A stretch of DNA of 64,000 bases from Planctomycetota bacterium (GTDB taxonomy: Bacteria > Planctomycetota > UBA8108 > JACQVS01). The stretch spans positions 1 through 64,000 of the forward strand of contig JANQLS010000084.1 of NCBI GenBank assembly GCA_028280485.1. The letters run 5' to 3'. The position numbers were made by a program, and so were the translations under genes. The number at the start of each line of letters is the position of its first letter. Position 1 is the first letter of the stretch. Below, piece by piece: positions 43,552 to 52,142 of this stretch. The notes below the pieces were generated by a model that searched no databases, was not told the origin of the DNA, and was given only the letters and a program-made list of their open reading frames with translations.

Positions 43552-43671
43552 AATCCCCGCCAGGGTACCTGTAGCCGAACTTGTGAAAGTTTGGCTGGAT
43601 ACGCTTTTTGGCCAAATTTTTTCAAATTCGGCTACGGCCTTAAACGTATCACATGCACCCAACCGGGGATT
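43552..43671. ncRNA. Candidate structured RNA with possible pseudoknot, 3' of glmU
   Basis: Nested complementary segments: AATCCCCG (43552-43559) with CGGGGATT (43664-43671); GTAGCCGAA (43571-43579) with TTCGGCTAC (43627-43635); TTTGGC (43590-43595) with GCCAAA (43611-43616). GATACG (43598-43603) also complements CGTATC (43645-43650), which would cross the second stem. On the minus strand the outer stem ends in a run of U. It may be an elaborate glmU terminator or a separate RNA; the family is not recognised. Confidence 0.45.
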
Positions 43672-43697
43672 CTTGCAATTTTAAATGAAATCGGGGT

Positions 43698-44969
43698 TTA
43701 GCTTCTATTTTTGACTTTTATGGGCTTCGCAGGGACTCCGATCACCGTTTCTCCGTCCGCGACGTCTTTCTCCCGGGTAACCACCGCCCCGGCGCCAGTC
43801 TGAGCTTGCTTGCCTACCTTAACTGGAGCCACCAGGATCGAGCCACTTCCGATAAAGGCCTGGTCGCCAATCTCTGTCGGGTGCTTATTTTTCCCATCGT
43901 AGTTCGCCACGATAGTACCAGCACCGATATTGGCGGCTTGTCCAATTTTGACGTTCCCCAGATAGGAGAGGTGCTTCGCTTTCGTCTTTTCCCCGATCTC
44001 AGAGGCCTTCACCTCGACAAAGTTCCCGATCTCCGCTCCGGGCTTTAAAACGGTTCCCGCTCTCAGATGGGCGAAGGGGCCTACTTGGCAGCCCGATTCG
44101 ATCACGACACCACTCGAGATGTAGGTGAAAGGAAAAATTCGGGAATCCCGACCGATTTGAACACCTTTTTCGATATAGGTCGTCTTGGGATCATCGATCG
44201 TAACCCCCTGATCCATCAATTCTCCCAACCAGCGGGCTCGAACCTGCTCACTTACAGAAGCGAGCTCACGACGACTGTTGACTTGGTCGATCTCCCATTC
44301 CTCGGAACACGTGAAAGAAGAAACGGTTTTCCCCGCCTTGACGGCTTCGACCACGACATCAGTGAGGTAGTACTCCCCCTGAGCGTTGTCACAACCGATT
44401 TTTTGGTAGAACTCTTTAAATGCTGCATGACGAAAGACGTAGACCCCCACGTTGATCTCTTGAATCGATTTGATGTCTTCAGAGGCATCCTTTTCTTCGA
44501 TAATCGATTCGATGGCTCCATCGCCCCCTTTTCGAACGATACGCCCGTATCCGTAAGGAACATCTTTAATGCAGGTCAGAACACTGACTTCAGCATTATT
44601 TTTGGAGTGAGTTTCGAGAAGCGAACGCAGTGTTTCACGCTTAAGAAGTGGAAGGTCCCCATTGAGAACGATCACACTTTCATCATCGGATATTTCAGCG
44701 CCTCCCGCCTCTACTCCGATGTGTGCGGCCTGCCCCGTTCCCTGTTGCACATCTTGGTGCCCCCAAATCACACCTCGCCCTTCGAATGCTTTTTCGATCA
44801 GCTCTTTTTTGTATCCGACGACGACGACTCGAGGGGAGCAACCTAAAGCTTCAACATTCTCTAAGGAATATTCCAGCAGGGGTGCCCCCAAAAGAGGATG
44901 CAACACTTTAGGTAACTCTGAATTCATCCGAGTCCCTTTTCCGGCTGCTAAAATCACGGACATCACCAT
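43698..44969 (-). CDS. glmU: Bifunctional GlmU (GlcNAc-1-P uridyltransferase/acetyltransferase)
   Basis: GlmU makes UDP-GlcNAc from glucosamine-1-phosphate, feeding peptidoglycan and the lipid A genes in this window. The uridyltransferase domain has SVILAAGKGTRMNSELPKVLHPL, VLNGDLPLL and NVGVYVFRHAAF; the hexapeptide acetyltransferase domain (about 250-423) has HLRAGTVLKPGAEIGNFVEVK, HLSYLGNVKIGQAANIGAGTI and YDGKNKHPT. At 423 residues it is slightly shorter than the E. coli protein (456), mainly at the C-terminus. AGGAG lies ten bases before the ATG. Confidence 0.93.
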   Translation of the reverse strand: MVMSVILAAGKGTRMNSELPKVLHPLLGAPLLEYSLENVEALGCSPRVVVVGYKKELIEKAFEGRGVIWGHQDVQQGTGQAAHIGVEAGGAEISDDESVIVLNGDLPLLKRETLRSLLETHSKNNAEVSVLTCIKDVPYGYGRIVRKGGDGAIESIIEEKDASEDIKSIQEINVGVYVFRHAAFKEFYQKIGCDNAQGEYYLTDVVVEAVKAGKTVSSFTCSEEWEIDQVNSRRELASVSEQVRARWLGELMDQGVTIDDPKTTYIEKGVQIGRDSRIFPFTYISSGVVIESGCQVGPFAHLRAGTVLKPGAEIGNFVEVKASEIGEKTKAKHLSYLGNVKIGQAANIGAGTIVANYDGKNKHPTEIGDQAFIGSGSILVAPVKVGKQAQTGAGAVVTREKDVADGETVIGVPAKPIKVKNRS

Positions 44970-45702
44970 GGTCGTGGATCTCCTATTAGATGTTAATCAG
45001 TGCGTCAATCAAAGCTTTTAGTATTAAAGCTCATCTCACTTGGTATCGCCAAGATGCTGAGATGCCCGAACTGAAAAATTGAAGTTTGTGATCTGTTCGG
45101 CCAGCTTCAAGATCCTAAGCGAAGGAGGGATTTATGTCTATCTTAGTAGTAGGCTCGGCCCCCGAGCCGTACGAAGCGAGAACGCTAAATTGATACAGAA
45201 AGCTTAAATAAAAGAATAAAGTTAAGCTGAGTCAGGGAGTCTGCGAGCTGCTTTGAAGAGGGGAATACTCAGTCTGGGGCGGAGAGGGAATTATTTAGGC
45301 GGATGACGCTAGTCAGGAGACGCCTCGCGGAGCGAGACGACGACATAGTAGTAGGCTCGACCCCCGAGCCGTACGAAGCAAAACCACAATATTGATACAG
45401 AGGCTTAAATAAAAGAATGAAGTGAAGCTGAGTCAAGGAGACTGCGAGGGGTTTTGAAGAGGGGAATACTCAGTCTGGGGCGGAGAGGGAATTATTTAGG
45501 CGGGAGACGTTAGTCAGGAGGCGCCTCGCGGAGCGAGCCGACTACTATTGTGACTCGATCCAGCTTTAGACTATATTTTAAAATTAGCTTCCCGAAGCCA
45601 GGGAGGGCCGCACGTGGAACGTGCGGACTACGGGAGTGCGCCAACCGAAGGTTTGGATGCACGAAGTCGCAGCGTCAGCTGCGACCATCAGAGAAGCGCG
45701 GT
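44970..45702. repeat. Composite repeat island on the 3' side of tRNA-Gln
   Basis: No gene is present. Two tandem copies of a module of about 202 bp (45144-45345 and 45346-45545; each starts TAGTAGTAGGCTCG and ends near a CGCCTCGCGGAGCGAG hairpin) are followed by the GGAGGGCCGCACGTGGAACG hairpin (45602-45631). A GGAGTGCGCCAACC-type double hairpin with GTCGCAGC-GTCA-GCTGCGAC then abuts the tRNA. A divergent single copy of the module lies at tRNA-Lys. Confidence 0.85.
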
Positions 45703-45774
45703 TTACCCGGCAAGGACTCGAACCTTGAATATCTGGACCAAAACCAGAAGTGTTGCCAATTACACCACCGGGTA
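45703..45774 (-). tRNA. tRNA-Gln (anticodon UUG)
   Basis: On the minus strand the acceptor stem is TACCCGG with CCGGGTA, the T arm has AGGTTCGAGTCCT, and the anticodon loop TTTTGGT gives TTG. CCA is not encoded. The small 72-base size and U-A first pair are normal for tRNA-Gln. Confidence 0.96.
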
Positions 45775-45871
45775 ACCGTATTTCATCTAACTCTTAGGGC
45801 TTGAAGGCCGAGAGTATAAAAGACGTCCATCATCTCGTCAACTCACAATCAGGGCTTGATTAAAAATGATC

Positions 45872-46594
45872 CTAACTTTCTTTATTTCCTTCGGGTGGAT
45901 CCATAGAAATCGAGAGGGCCAGTTGCTCGAGTTGAATCGTGAGATCGACGGAGACCGATCTTACTGCCGGTAATTCGGGTAATACTTTAGGGGCAAAATT
46001 CAATATCCCGTGAATTCCCGCTCGGGACATCCGCTCGGCGACCTCCTGAGCCGCCTCGATGGGCACGGCGAGGATCCCTAGCTCGATATTTTCTCTCTGA
46101 ACGATCTCTTCAAGCTCATCCATCGAGTGAACCGTCCCCTGAGCGAATTCCTTCCCCACGACCTCAGGATCCTGATCGAATAGAGCTGTGATCTGAAAAC
46201 CGCGGGAAGCAAATCCTTTGTACCTCGAAAGGGCGCTCCCTAGGTTTCCCATGCCTACGAGGGCGACTCTCCACACCCGATCGGTGCCGATAATTTTTCG
46301 GATTCTGGGGATAAGGTCCGTGAGAATATAACCAACCCCGGGATGCCCGAATTGGCCGAAATGCCCTAGATCTTTTCTCACCTGGGCTGCGGTGAGTCCA
46401 AGGGCGTTCCCCAGCTCCTTAGAGGAAATCGTACTTTTCCCCTGAGCCGCTTGGGCTTCTAAATATCTCAAGTAAAGCGATATTCGTTGAGCCGCCGGCT
46501 TGGGAACTTGGAGAGGGCTCTTCTCACCGGAGTCTTTTGAAGCTGAATGATCGAAGTAGTCCCCTGAAGTAGGACTCTCTGATTCTTTAGCCAT
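45872..46594 (-). CDS. rex: Redox-sensing transcriptional repressor Rex
   Basis: Rex senses the NADH/NAD+ ratio and represses fermentation and respiration genes when NADH is low. The winged helix lies at about 33-105 (AQRISLYLRYLEAQAAQG, LGLTAAQVRKDLGHFGQFGHPGVGY in parts); the Rossmann domain has ALVGMGNLGSALSRYKGF; the C-terminal swapped helix follows. About 30 extra hydrophilic residues precede the DNA-binding domain. It starts 12 bases after a Nudix gene, likely as one operon. No clear Rex operator was found in the window. Confidence 0.94.
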   Translation of the reverse strand: MAKESESPTSGDYFDHSASKDSGEKSPLQVPKPAAQRISLYLRYLEAQAAQGKSTISSKELGNALGLTAAQVRKDLGHFGQFGHPGVGYILTDLIPRIRKIIGTDRVWRVALVGMGNLGSALSRYKGFASRGFQITALFDQDPEVVGKEFAQGTVHSMDELEEIVQRENIELGILAVPIEAAQEVAERMSRAGIHGILNFAPKVLPELPAVRSVSVDLTIQLEQLALSISMDPPEGNKES

Positions 46595-46606
46595 AATCTT
46601 CAGATC

Positions 46607-47227
46607 CTAGGCCAATGACTGAAGCCATTGGGGGTTGGAGATCAGGTCTCGTGTGATCCATTGAGACCAAGTTTCCATGCGTTCCATTTGCAATCCGAGC
46701 TCCTCTAAGCTAACAAATTCACCTTTTAATAATTCGGTTTCTCTGACTTTGACCGAGTCGTTTTCAGGGATCACGACGAAGACGGCTCCGTAGTGTACCT
46801 GCCCGACTTCATTCGAGTCATCATTGAGAAGTCCAAAGGGAAGGATTTTATAAGGGGTTCCTCCTTCAACTTCCTCAGAAATTTCTCTTTGGAGCCCGGT
46901 GAGAATCCAGTCTTTCTTTTCTCCCGGTTCACGGTTGATATGTCCCCCAACACCGATGGAAAGACGATCATGCAACCGAGATTCTCCCCCTTTTTTTGAT
47001 CTTCGCATCAAAAAGGTGAGACCATCATATTGGATGAGGGCATAGGGAATGATCTGTTTCCAGTTCGGATCTTCCTCGGCTTGATCTCGATTCATAAACA
47101 TCCCGTGCTCGACGACTAACCGTCCCAGCTCATCGTGATCACTCAATCGAAAGCCTTGGAAGAGTAAACCGGTCTCTTCAAGGCATGTGCGAGGTACGAC
47201 TAAAACCTCTTCGACTTCTGTTCCCAT
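46607..47227 (-). CDS. Nudix-family hydrolase
   Basis: Nudix enzymes cleave nucleoside diphosphates linked to another moiety. The Nudix box is recognisable as GHINREPGEKKDWILTGLQ followed by REISEEVEGG, with the key REISEEV core. The domain is preceded by about 60 residues (FQGFRLSDHDELGRLVVEHG). The second ATG (47227) is preferred because AGAGG lies nine bases before it; the ATG at 47233 is only three bases away. It is followed by rex with a 12-base gap. The substrate is not known. Confidence 0.82.
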   Translation of the reverse strand: MGTEVEEVLVVPRTCLEETGLLFQGFRLSDHDELGRLVVEHGMFMNRDQAEEDPNWKQIIPYALIQYDGLTFLMRRSKKGGESRLHDRLSIGVGGHINREPGEKKDWILTGLQREISEEVEGGTPYKILPFGLLNDDSNEVGQVHYGAVFVVIPENDSVKVRETELLKGEFVSLEELGLQMERMETWSQWITRDLISNPQWLQSLA

Positions 47228-47528
47228 AATCATTTTCCTCTGATGGTATTTAACAGCCCGCTGGAATCAAGCTTAAGGGCACATAAACTGGATTTCTGAA
47301 ACGAATCAGTCCCGATAATCCGCTCTCGGCCCCATTTTCTCGACGCACGTAGTTGGGCATCCTATTCTATTTTGAAGCTTATGGAAGCGGGAAGAGGTCT
47401 ATATCCTCAAGATTTCCCTTTCCGCGGGGGCGAATGATGTGAATCCCCTTCGATAACTCTTTTAATCGATATACCTTCATATTCCTTGTGGGATCGGGTC
47501 CTCAGGGAAAAGAGGAGAAGATAGCTAC

Positions 47529-48038
47529 ATGCCTTCAAATAATGAGACAACGACAAATCCAACTCCTCCCGGAGTTCAAGAGAAGACTTGGGACAAGTTT
47601 AAAGGAGCCTTCCAGGAACTCCTTTTAGAGGTAGCACCAAGCTCCTCGAACACTGCGAATTCGTCGGGACCGGCAACCCAACCCGACGATCTTCGAAAGA
47701 TGGTCACGGAAGCCGTCAGCGCAGTTCTTCTTGAAAGTGATCTACTGGAAAAATTGGTTCAGAGGATTCTTCAGAACCAAATGAAAGCTGAGGGAGGAAT
47801 AGGGGAAGATATTAAGGCACTTTGCTTGGATACCTTAAGATCATTCTCGATGCAAACTTTCGGGCCCTTGATGAAGACGGAAATTAAAGACATCGTACAC
47901 AGTAAACTCACCGAGTTTGCTAACACTGAAGAATTTAAATCAGCATTAGACGGAAGGTTCCGCGCCTTGGAGACCTATCTGAAATCAGACGTTCTCCCCA
48001 GAGAAGTGGCGAAGATCTTAGAAGCCGAAACGGCTTAA
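47529..48038 (+). CDS. Hypothetical helical protein (169 aa)
   Basis: This is an unrecognised protein with a disordered Pro/Thr/Ser N-terminus (to about 60). An amphipathic helical region follows (DLRKMVTEAVSAVLLESDLLEKLVQRIL) and then a second helical part (FGPLMKTEIKDIVHSKLTEF). The pattern suits a coiled coil or oligomerising bundle. GAGGAG lies eleven bases before the ATG. It ends before a perfect bidirectional terminator. It has no signal peptide, so it is probably cytoplasmic. Confidence 0.7.
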   Translation: MPSNNETTTNPTPPGVQEKTWDKFKGAFQELLLEVAPSSSNTANSSGPATQPDDLRKMVTEAVSAVLLESDLLEKLVQRILQNQMKAEGGIGEDIKALCLDTLRSFSMQTFGPLMKTEIKDIVHSKLTEFANTEEFKSALDGRFRALETYLKSDVLPREVAKILEAETA

Positions 48039-48055
48039 ATCATCGATACCTTCGA

Positions 48056-48100
48056 GACATAAAAAAGAAGCCTCGCATTGCGAGGCTTCTTTTTTATGTC
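48056..48100. terminator. Bidirectional terminator (perfect 21-bp stem)
   Basis: A 21-bp perfect stem around the loop ATT (core GAAGCCTCGC/GCGAGGCTTC, with A- and T-runs on its flanks) lies between two convergent genes and can terminate both. Confidence 0.95.
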
Positions 48101-48127
48101 AGTTATTTTAGTCGCTTTTCAATCCTC

Positions 48128-49435
48128 TTAAGGCTCGAGGACGACCGCTTCGATCTCTTCCACATTTTCAGGCAGCGGAACGACCCTGAGAATCTCTTCT
48201 AAGGTCGATTGGCGTTGAAGGACGAGACGAACTCCGAGAGTCCTCATAGATAACATTCCTTCTTCTAAGGCGACAGCTTCGATCTCTCTTGCGTGTGCCT
48301 TCTGAATGATCTTCCCTCGAATCCTCGGTGAAACTTTTAGAATTTCAAACAAACCCGCACGACCACTGTAACCCGTATCGAAACACGCTTCACAGCCGGA
48401 ACCGAATGAGAAACCGAGCTCTTGACCAGGAAAGGTGTCTTGGAACTCAGCGATCTCTCGTCTAAAGATACCGTTGCCAATTTCTTCCGGCAGATCGAGG
48501 GGAATTTCTTGTTTACACTCCGGACAAATCTTACGAACGAGCTGTTGGGCCATCACTCCGATAAGAGAAGTTGAAATCAAAAACGGTTCGATTCCCAAAT
48601 GAACTAAGGCCGCGACCGCTTCAGCTGCCGAACCCGTGTGAAGCGTTGAAAGAACGAGATGCCCACTTAAAGCGGCTCGGATCGCAATCCGTGCACTCTC
48701 GGCATCCCGGATCTCCCCCACCATCAGAACATCGGGATCTTGCCTGAAGGCGGATCGTAAACATTCTAAAAACCCAATACCAATTTTCGGTTGGACTCCA
48801 ATCTGGTTCACACCGGGAATTTCGTGCTCGATAGGATCTTCCACCGTAAGGATATTAATTTCAGGGCGACGGATCTCGGATAAGGCAGCATAAAGCGTAG
48901 CTGTTTTCCCGGCTCCGGTTGGCCCTGTGACTAGGAAGAGGCCCTGAGGCGAACGGATCATATCCATGAAGAGATGTTGGCCTTCTTGGTGTAGGCCCAA
49001 ATCATCCGCACTTCGAATGGGAATTCCTTTATCAAAGATTCTAACGGCGAGGTTCTCTCCCCACAGACTATCAACAGTAGCCAAACGAAAATCGACTTCG
49101 GAATGAGCGAGTTTCAAAAGAACTCGCCCATCTTGAGGCCTCCGCCTCTCGATGATGTTCATGTCAGCTAAAGCCTTGAGGTGATGAATCACCCGCCTCC
49201 CCTTTGCCATAGGAAGAACGAGATGGTCATTCAAGACTCCGTGAACTCTGAATCGCACCAACATGCGTTCATTCTGAGAATTGAAATGAATATCGCTCGC
49301 ATAAGAACTGACTGCTGCTTCTAAAATCTTTCGAGTCAGTTCGGAGATTTCACCCGGTTGAGGTTTCCAACCATCCTGAAGTTCAGAATCGGATTGAGGG
49401 TCTACGCTATCGTTAACGGTAGAGTCGTCACTCAT
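48128..49435 (-). CDS. GspE/PilB-type secretion or pilus ATPase (short form)
   Basis: These ATPases power type II secretion or type IV pilus assembly at the inner membrane. Motifs: ILEAAVSSYASDIHF near the N-terminus, Walker A GPTGAGKTATLYAAL, the Asp box NILTVEDPIEH, Walker B DPDVLMVGEIRDAESA, the His box GHLVLSTLHTGSA, and the zinc region CPEC/CEAC. At 435 residues it lacks the N-terminal domain that contacts the membrane platform in full GspE/PilB. No secretin, pilin or platform gene is nearby, so it is an orphan; partners are presumably elsewhere. Confidence 0.9.
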   Translation of the reverse strand: MSDDSTVNDSVDPQSDSELQDGWKPQPGEISELTRKILEAAVSSYASDIHFNSQNERMLVRFRVHGVLNDHLVLPMAKGRRVIHHLKALADMNIIERRRPQDGRVLLKLAHSEVDFRLATVDSLWGENLAVRIFDKGIPIRSADDLGLHQEGQHLFMDMIRSPQGLFLVTGPTGAGKTATLYAALSEIRRPEINILTVEDPIEHEIPGVNQIGVQPKIGIGFLECLRSAFRQDPDVLMVGEIRDAESARIAIRAALSGHLVLSTLHTGSAAEAVAALVHLGIEPFLISTSLIGVMAQQLVRKICPECKQEIPLDLPEEIGNGIFRREIAEFQDTFPGQELGFSFGSGCEACFDTGYSGRAGLFEILKVSPRIRGKIIQKAHAREIEAVALEEGMLSMRTLGVRLVLQRQSTLEEILRVVPLPENVEEIEAVVLEP

Positions 49436-49687
49436 GATTGCAAGGCTATCGAGTTAAATGTTATTCGGAAGATACAGAGGAGAGAACACTCTTCTTAAAT
49501 CGGCAGAATCGTCTTATGCTCTTCACCCTGATTTACCAGTAGGCGAGAATGTTTGTTTTATCTGCTCCATCATTTGACGAACAACGAACGAAGTTCCCCT
49601 AATGTATTCACCCACCTAAAAAGTAAGCCGGCTAAGCTACCGAAGTATCTTGAACCGGCTTTCTCCTCGTTTATTAGCTTCTATGTT

Positions 49688-49918
49688 TTAAGACTCCAAG
49701 GGAAGACGGAAAGGCTTATTGATTCGATTTAGTAGACCACTTCCATTTGGAGTAATACATTCTCGACAGAGAGTCTCAAATCCTTTTGGTAATTGAAAAA
49801 TAGAATATGAGCTTGAGATTACTGCCCCTAAGATCCAACGAAGCTGACAAGAATTATCCAAATTTGGGGCTACGGTGAGAGGGTGATTTTTTAATTTTCT
49901 GATCGATTGAAAACCCAT
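49688..49918 (-). CDS. Doubtful small hypothetical protein (76 aa)
   Basis: The frame has a plausible composition (QLRWILGAVISSSYSIF is hydrophobic and an RECITPNGSG segment follows) but only a distant AAGG before the ATG, and no recognised family. It could be a short membrane-associated peptide, a gene remnant or a chance frame in a repeat-rich gap. Confidence 0.25.
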   Translation of the reverse strand: MGFQSIRKLKNHPLTVAPNLDNSCQLRWILGAVISSSYSIFQLPKGFETLCRECITPNGSGLLNRINKPFRLPLES

Positions 49919-49940
49919 AATCTATTCGCCTTGAATCCCC

Positions 49941-50094
49941 TTAGTAAGCCCGGAGCGTTAGCGACGGGACATATTCAATCTTTAACTAAGGTGTTTTATG
50001 GGTGGAAACGATAAGACATGAATTCCCGTAAAAACGGATCCAAGGAGAGTTCTACACCCCAAGCATCCCGTCGCTGACGCTCCGGGCTTACTAA
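49941..50094. repeat. Family A inverted-repeat pair (29-bp arms, one mismatch)
   Basis: The arms 49941-49969 (starts TTAGTAAGCCCGGAGCGTTA) and 50066-50094 are inverted copies with a single mismatch and enclose 96 bases. Both ends carry a TTAGTAAG/CTTACTAA terminus. Confidence 0.93.
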
Positions 50095-50137
50095 CGTGTT
50101 CCTGAAGAATTCACAAAGTCTAAAGGGATTTGAATTC

Positions 50138-51010
50138 TTACGCCTTCTCCCTCTGGAGAAAACGCTCGACAACATCGTCGAGTCCTTCTTCCCAGTGGCG
50201 CATCGGCGGGCAGGATTGACGTTTGAATTCATGGTTCTCGAGTACAGAATATTTCGGGCGCTTCGCTTGTTGAGGATATTGATCGCTGGTGATCGGCAAG
50301 ACTTCGACTTCAATTCCCAAACGCTTGAAAATGGCTTTAGCAAATTCAAACCAAGTAGCATCCCCTGTACACGAGGCGTGGAACAAACCGTGAAGGTTGT
50401 TTTCGATGACCCACGAGGTTTGCTGGGCGAGACTCCAAACATCCGTCGGTGTGCCACGTTGGTCGTCGACGATCGTGAGTGATTTATTTTCACTTAAAAA
50501 CTGCAAGCCTAAACGGTGCATCGTAGAAAAGAAATTGCCTTGTCGCTCGGAATAGAGCCAAGAGGTTCTCAAGACAGCGACTGAAGCTTCATGCTGAAGT
50601 AAGCGATCTTCACCCGCAAGCTTCGAAGCACCGTACACATTCAAGGGAGCAGCAGCGTCGGATTCTAAGTAGGGCTCAGTCGACTCCCCATCGAAGACAT
50701 AATCGGTCGAATAGTGAACAATTTGTCCCCCGGTCGCCTGCACGGCATCCGCTAAGAAACCTAATCCGCGATCATTGATTTGATACGCAGCTTCTTTCTC
50801 TGTTTCCGCCAGATCAACTTTAGTATAGGCCGCACAATTTAAAACCCATTGGGGTCGCCATTGCTGAATCTGATCGTGAACCGATTGTTCATCGGAGAGA
50901 TCCAACTCCGCTCTTCCCAAACTGCGCACCTCCCATTTAGGGGACAAAAACGTAGACAGCGTTTGTCCGAGTTGCCCACTACCTCCAGTGATGAGAATGC
51001 GTTTACTCAT
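50138..51010 (-). CDS. rfbD: dTDP-4-dehydrorhamnose reductase
   Basis: RfbD performs the last step of dTDP-L-rhamnose synthesis, reducing dTDP-4-keto-rhamnose with NAD(P)H. The 290-residue SDR protein has the nucleotide motif GGSGQLGQ (9-16), NCAAYTKVDLAE, HYSTDYVFDGE and the catalytic YGASK (Y126, K130). The other rhamnose genes (rfbA, rfbB, rfbC) are absent here. It stands alone, with its end 44 bases from a family A repeat. Confidence 0.93.
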   Translation of the reverse strand: MSKRILITGGSGQLGQTLSTFLSPKWEVRSLGRAELDLSDEQSVHDQIQQWRPQWVLNCAAYTKVDLAETEKEAAYQINDRGLGFLADAVQATGGQIVHYSTDYVFDGESTEPYLESDAAAPLNVYGASKLAGEDRLLQHEASVAVLRTSWLYSERQGNFFSTMHRLGLQFLSENKSLTIVDDQRGTPTDVWSLAQQTSWVIENNLHGLFHASCTGDATWFEFAKAIFKRLGIEVEVLPITSDQYPQQAKRPKYSVLENHEFKRQSCPPMRHWEEGLDDVVERFLQREKA

Positions 51011-51616
51011 GAGAAACCTTAAACCTGCTAGAACTTGACGCTATTAGAAAGAGAAGCTGTTAACAGATTGACTGAACACTCAACTCTGGAGAGAACGATA
51101 CGTGGAACCCGTCTATTTCAAAAGGCCTAAATCGAGATTCTCGAAAATAATCGACGGGATCGGACGGAAGTTTAAAGTAAAAAAATGAATTTGAAGAAAG
51201 TTCGATTTCGTACGTCATAAAAAGTGTAATAAAAAGAAGTTTTTTGCGTCCTTAATAACAACCTGACTCGTTATGAAAGGTGTTCAACTCGATCAAAACA
51301 CCTCAAAATGACGCTTGAAACCGAATTCAAGCTTTTTTTCATTCGATTAACATCCTTAAGAAAAGGAAAAATTTTTCTAAAAATCAAAACTTGCTCTTAC
51401 GACTACAGGGCGCAAAGTTGAATACAGAGAAAGAGAGCTTGATCTCTCCCCCACACCTATAACAGCCAGCACCATAAAATAGGAAGCCCTTAGGAAAACA
51501 AAAGCAAAAGAGAACTGAAGCAATGCTGGATCGATCTCATTCGCAACTGGCCCGACGAGATCCTTTCATGACAAAAAGTCACTTAACCCTAGGCCAGAGG
51601 CATTCAATTTTCGTTT
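51011..51616. other. 606-bp gap between rfbD and a small plus-strand gene
   Basis: No protein gene is supported. It holds the rfbD promoter, the candidate small RNA at about 51225-51340, and further AT-rich sequence with no other signal. Confidence 0.5.
51225..51340 (+). ncRNA. Candidate small RNA with orphan terminator
   Basis: In a 700-base region with no plus-strand gene upstream, a hairpin AGGTGTT/AACACCT (51278-51303) is followed by GCTTGAA-ACCGAA-TTCAAGC (51313-51332) and then seven T. A TTGAAG about 18 bases before CATAAA-type sequence may be its promoter. The terminator has no gene to serve, which suggests a short transcript of about 110 bases. Start and function are unknown. Confidence 0.45.
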
Positions 51617-51760
51617 GTGGAGGTCTCGGAAAACGCGGAGACTTCTAGTGAATCTCAGAACATGAGCTCCTTAAAACAACGAGTTCAGCCTCAGATCACC
51701 GAACAAGTCCCCCGCTACCGAATGAACAACAACATTGAGCTTTCGAAGGAGGAGGCCCTG

Positions 51761-52135
51761 ATGGATAATCGATATACTGACAACCCGGCTGACAAACCTG
51801 CAGAAAATCCTGCAGATAACTCTGCTGAAAAGTACGCGAAGTCAAATAAACGTGAAGATCTGTGGTTCAGTGCAACGGACTGGAATCAACTTCTTCGCCT
51901 ATCCAGTCTTTATGGGTACGATCCAAAACGTCTAGAAAACAAAAGTTCCGTTTCTGCTGAAGAGCTTTCCCTATTAGGAAAAGCGATCAGTGATTCCCTG
52001 AGTGACATCCCGAATCACAATGCCAGCAACGGGAAATCCCTCGAAGAGATGTCCTTCTTTGAATGGTTTTCTGGGCCCCGAAAAGAAAAGCTCATTGAAT
52101 TTGTTCGGTTCTGCGAACAAACACACCTGATCTGA
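51761..52135 (+). CDS. Hypothetical protein with tetrapeptide-like repeats
   Basis: This is an unrecognised protein of 124 residues. Near its start are five imperfect four-residue repeats (DNPA, DKPA, ENPA, DNSA, EKYA), then a folded-looking part with DLWFSATDWNQLLRLSSLYG and MSFFEWFSGPRKEKLIEFV. The ATG at 51761 is chosen because AAGGAGGAGG lies about eight bases upstream; the frame is open back to a GTG at 51617, but nothing resembling a ribosome binding site supports it. No signal peptide. Confidence 0.6.
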   Translation: MDNRYTDNPADKPAENPADNSAEKYAKSNKREDLWFSATDWNQLLRLSSLYGYDPKRLENKSSVSAEELSLLGKAISDSLSDIPNHNASNGKSLEEMSFFEWFSGPRKEKLIEFVRFCEQTHLI

Positions 52136-52142
52136 GTTTACT

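Larger units (their letters stand above)
49436..50137. other. 702-bp gap between gspE-like gene and rfbD
   Basis: The gap contains one doubtful small frame (49688-49918) and a family A repeat pair (49941-50094). The rest shows no signal. The gspE promoter is probably near 49440-49560. Confidence 0.5.

Noticed and set aside
44067-44846. A 259-codon open frame on the plus strand
   Set aside because: It lies wholly antisense to glmU, has a composition typical of a shadow frame, and no ribosome site.
45144-45545. CRISPR array
   Set aside because: The repeat unit is about 202 bp with only two copies and contains no short repeat-spacer rhythm; no cas gene is near.
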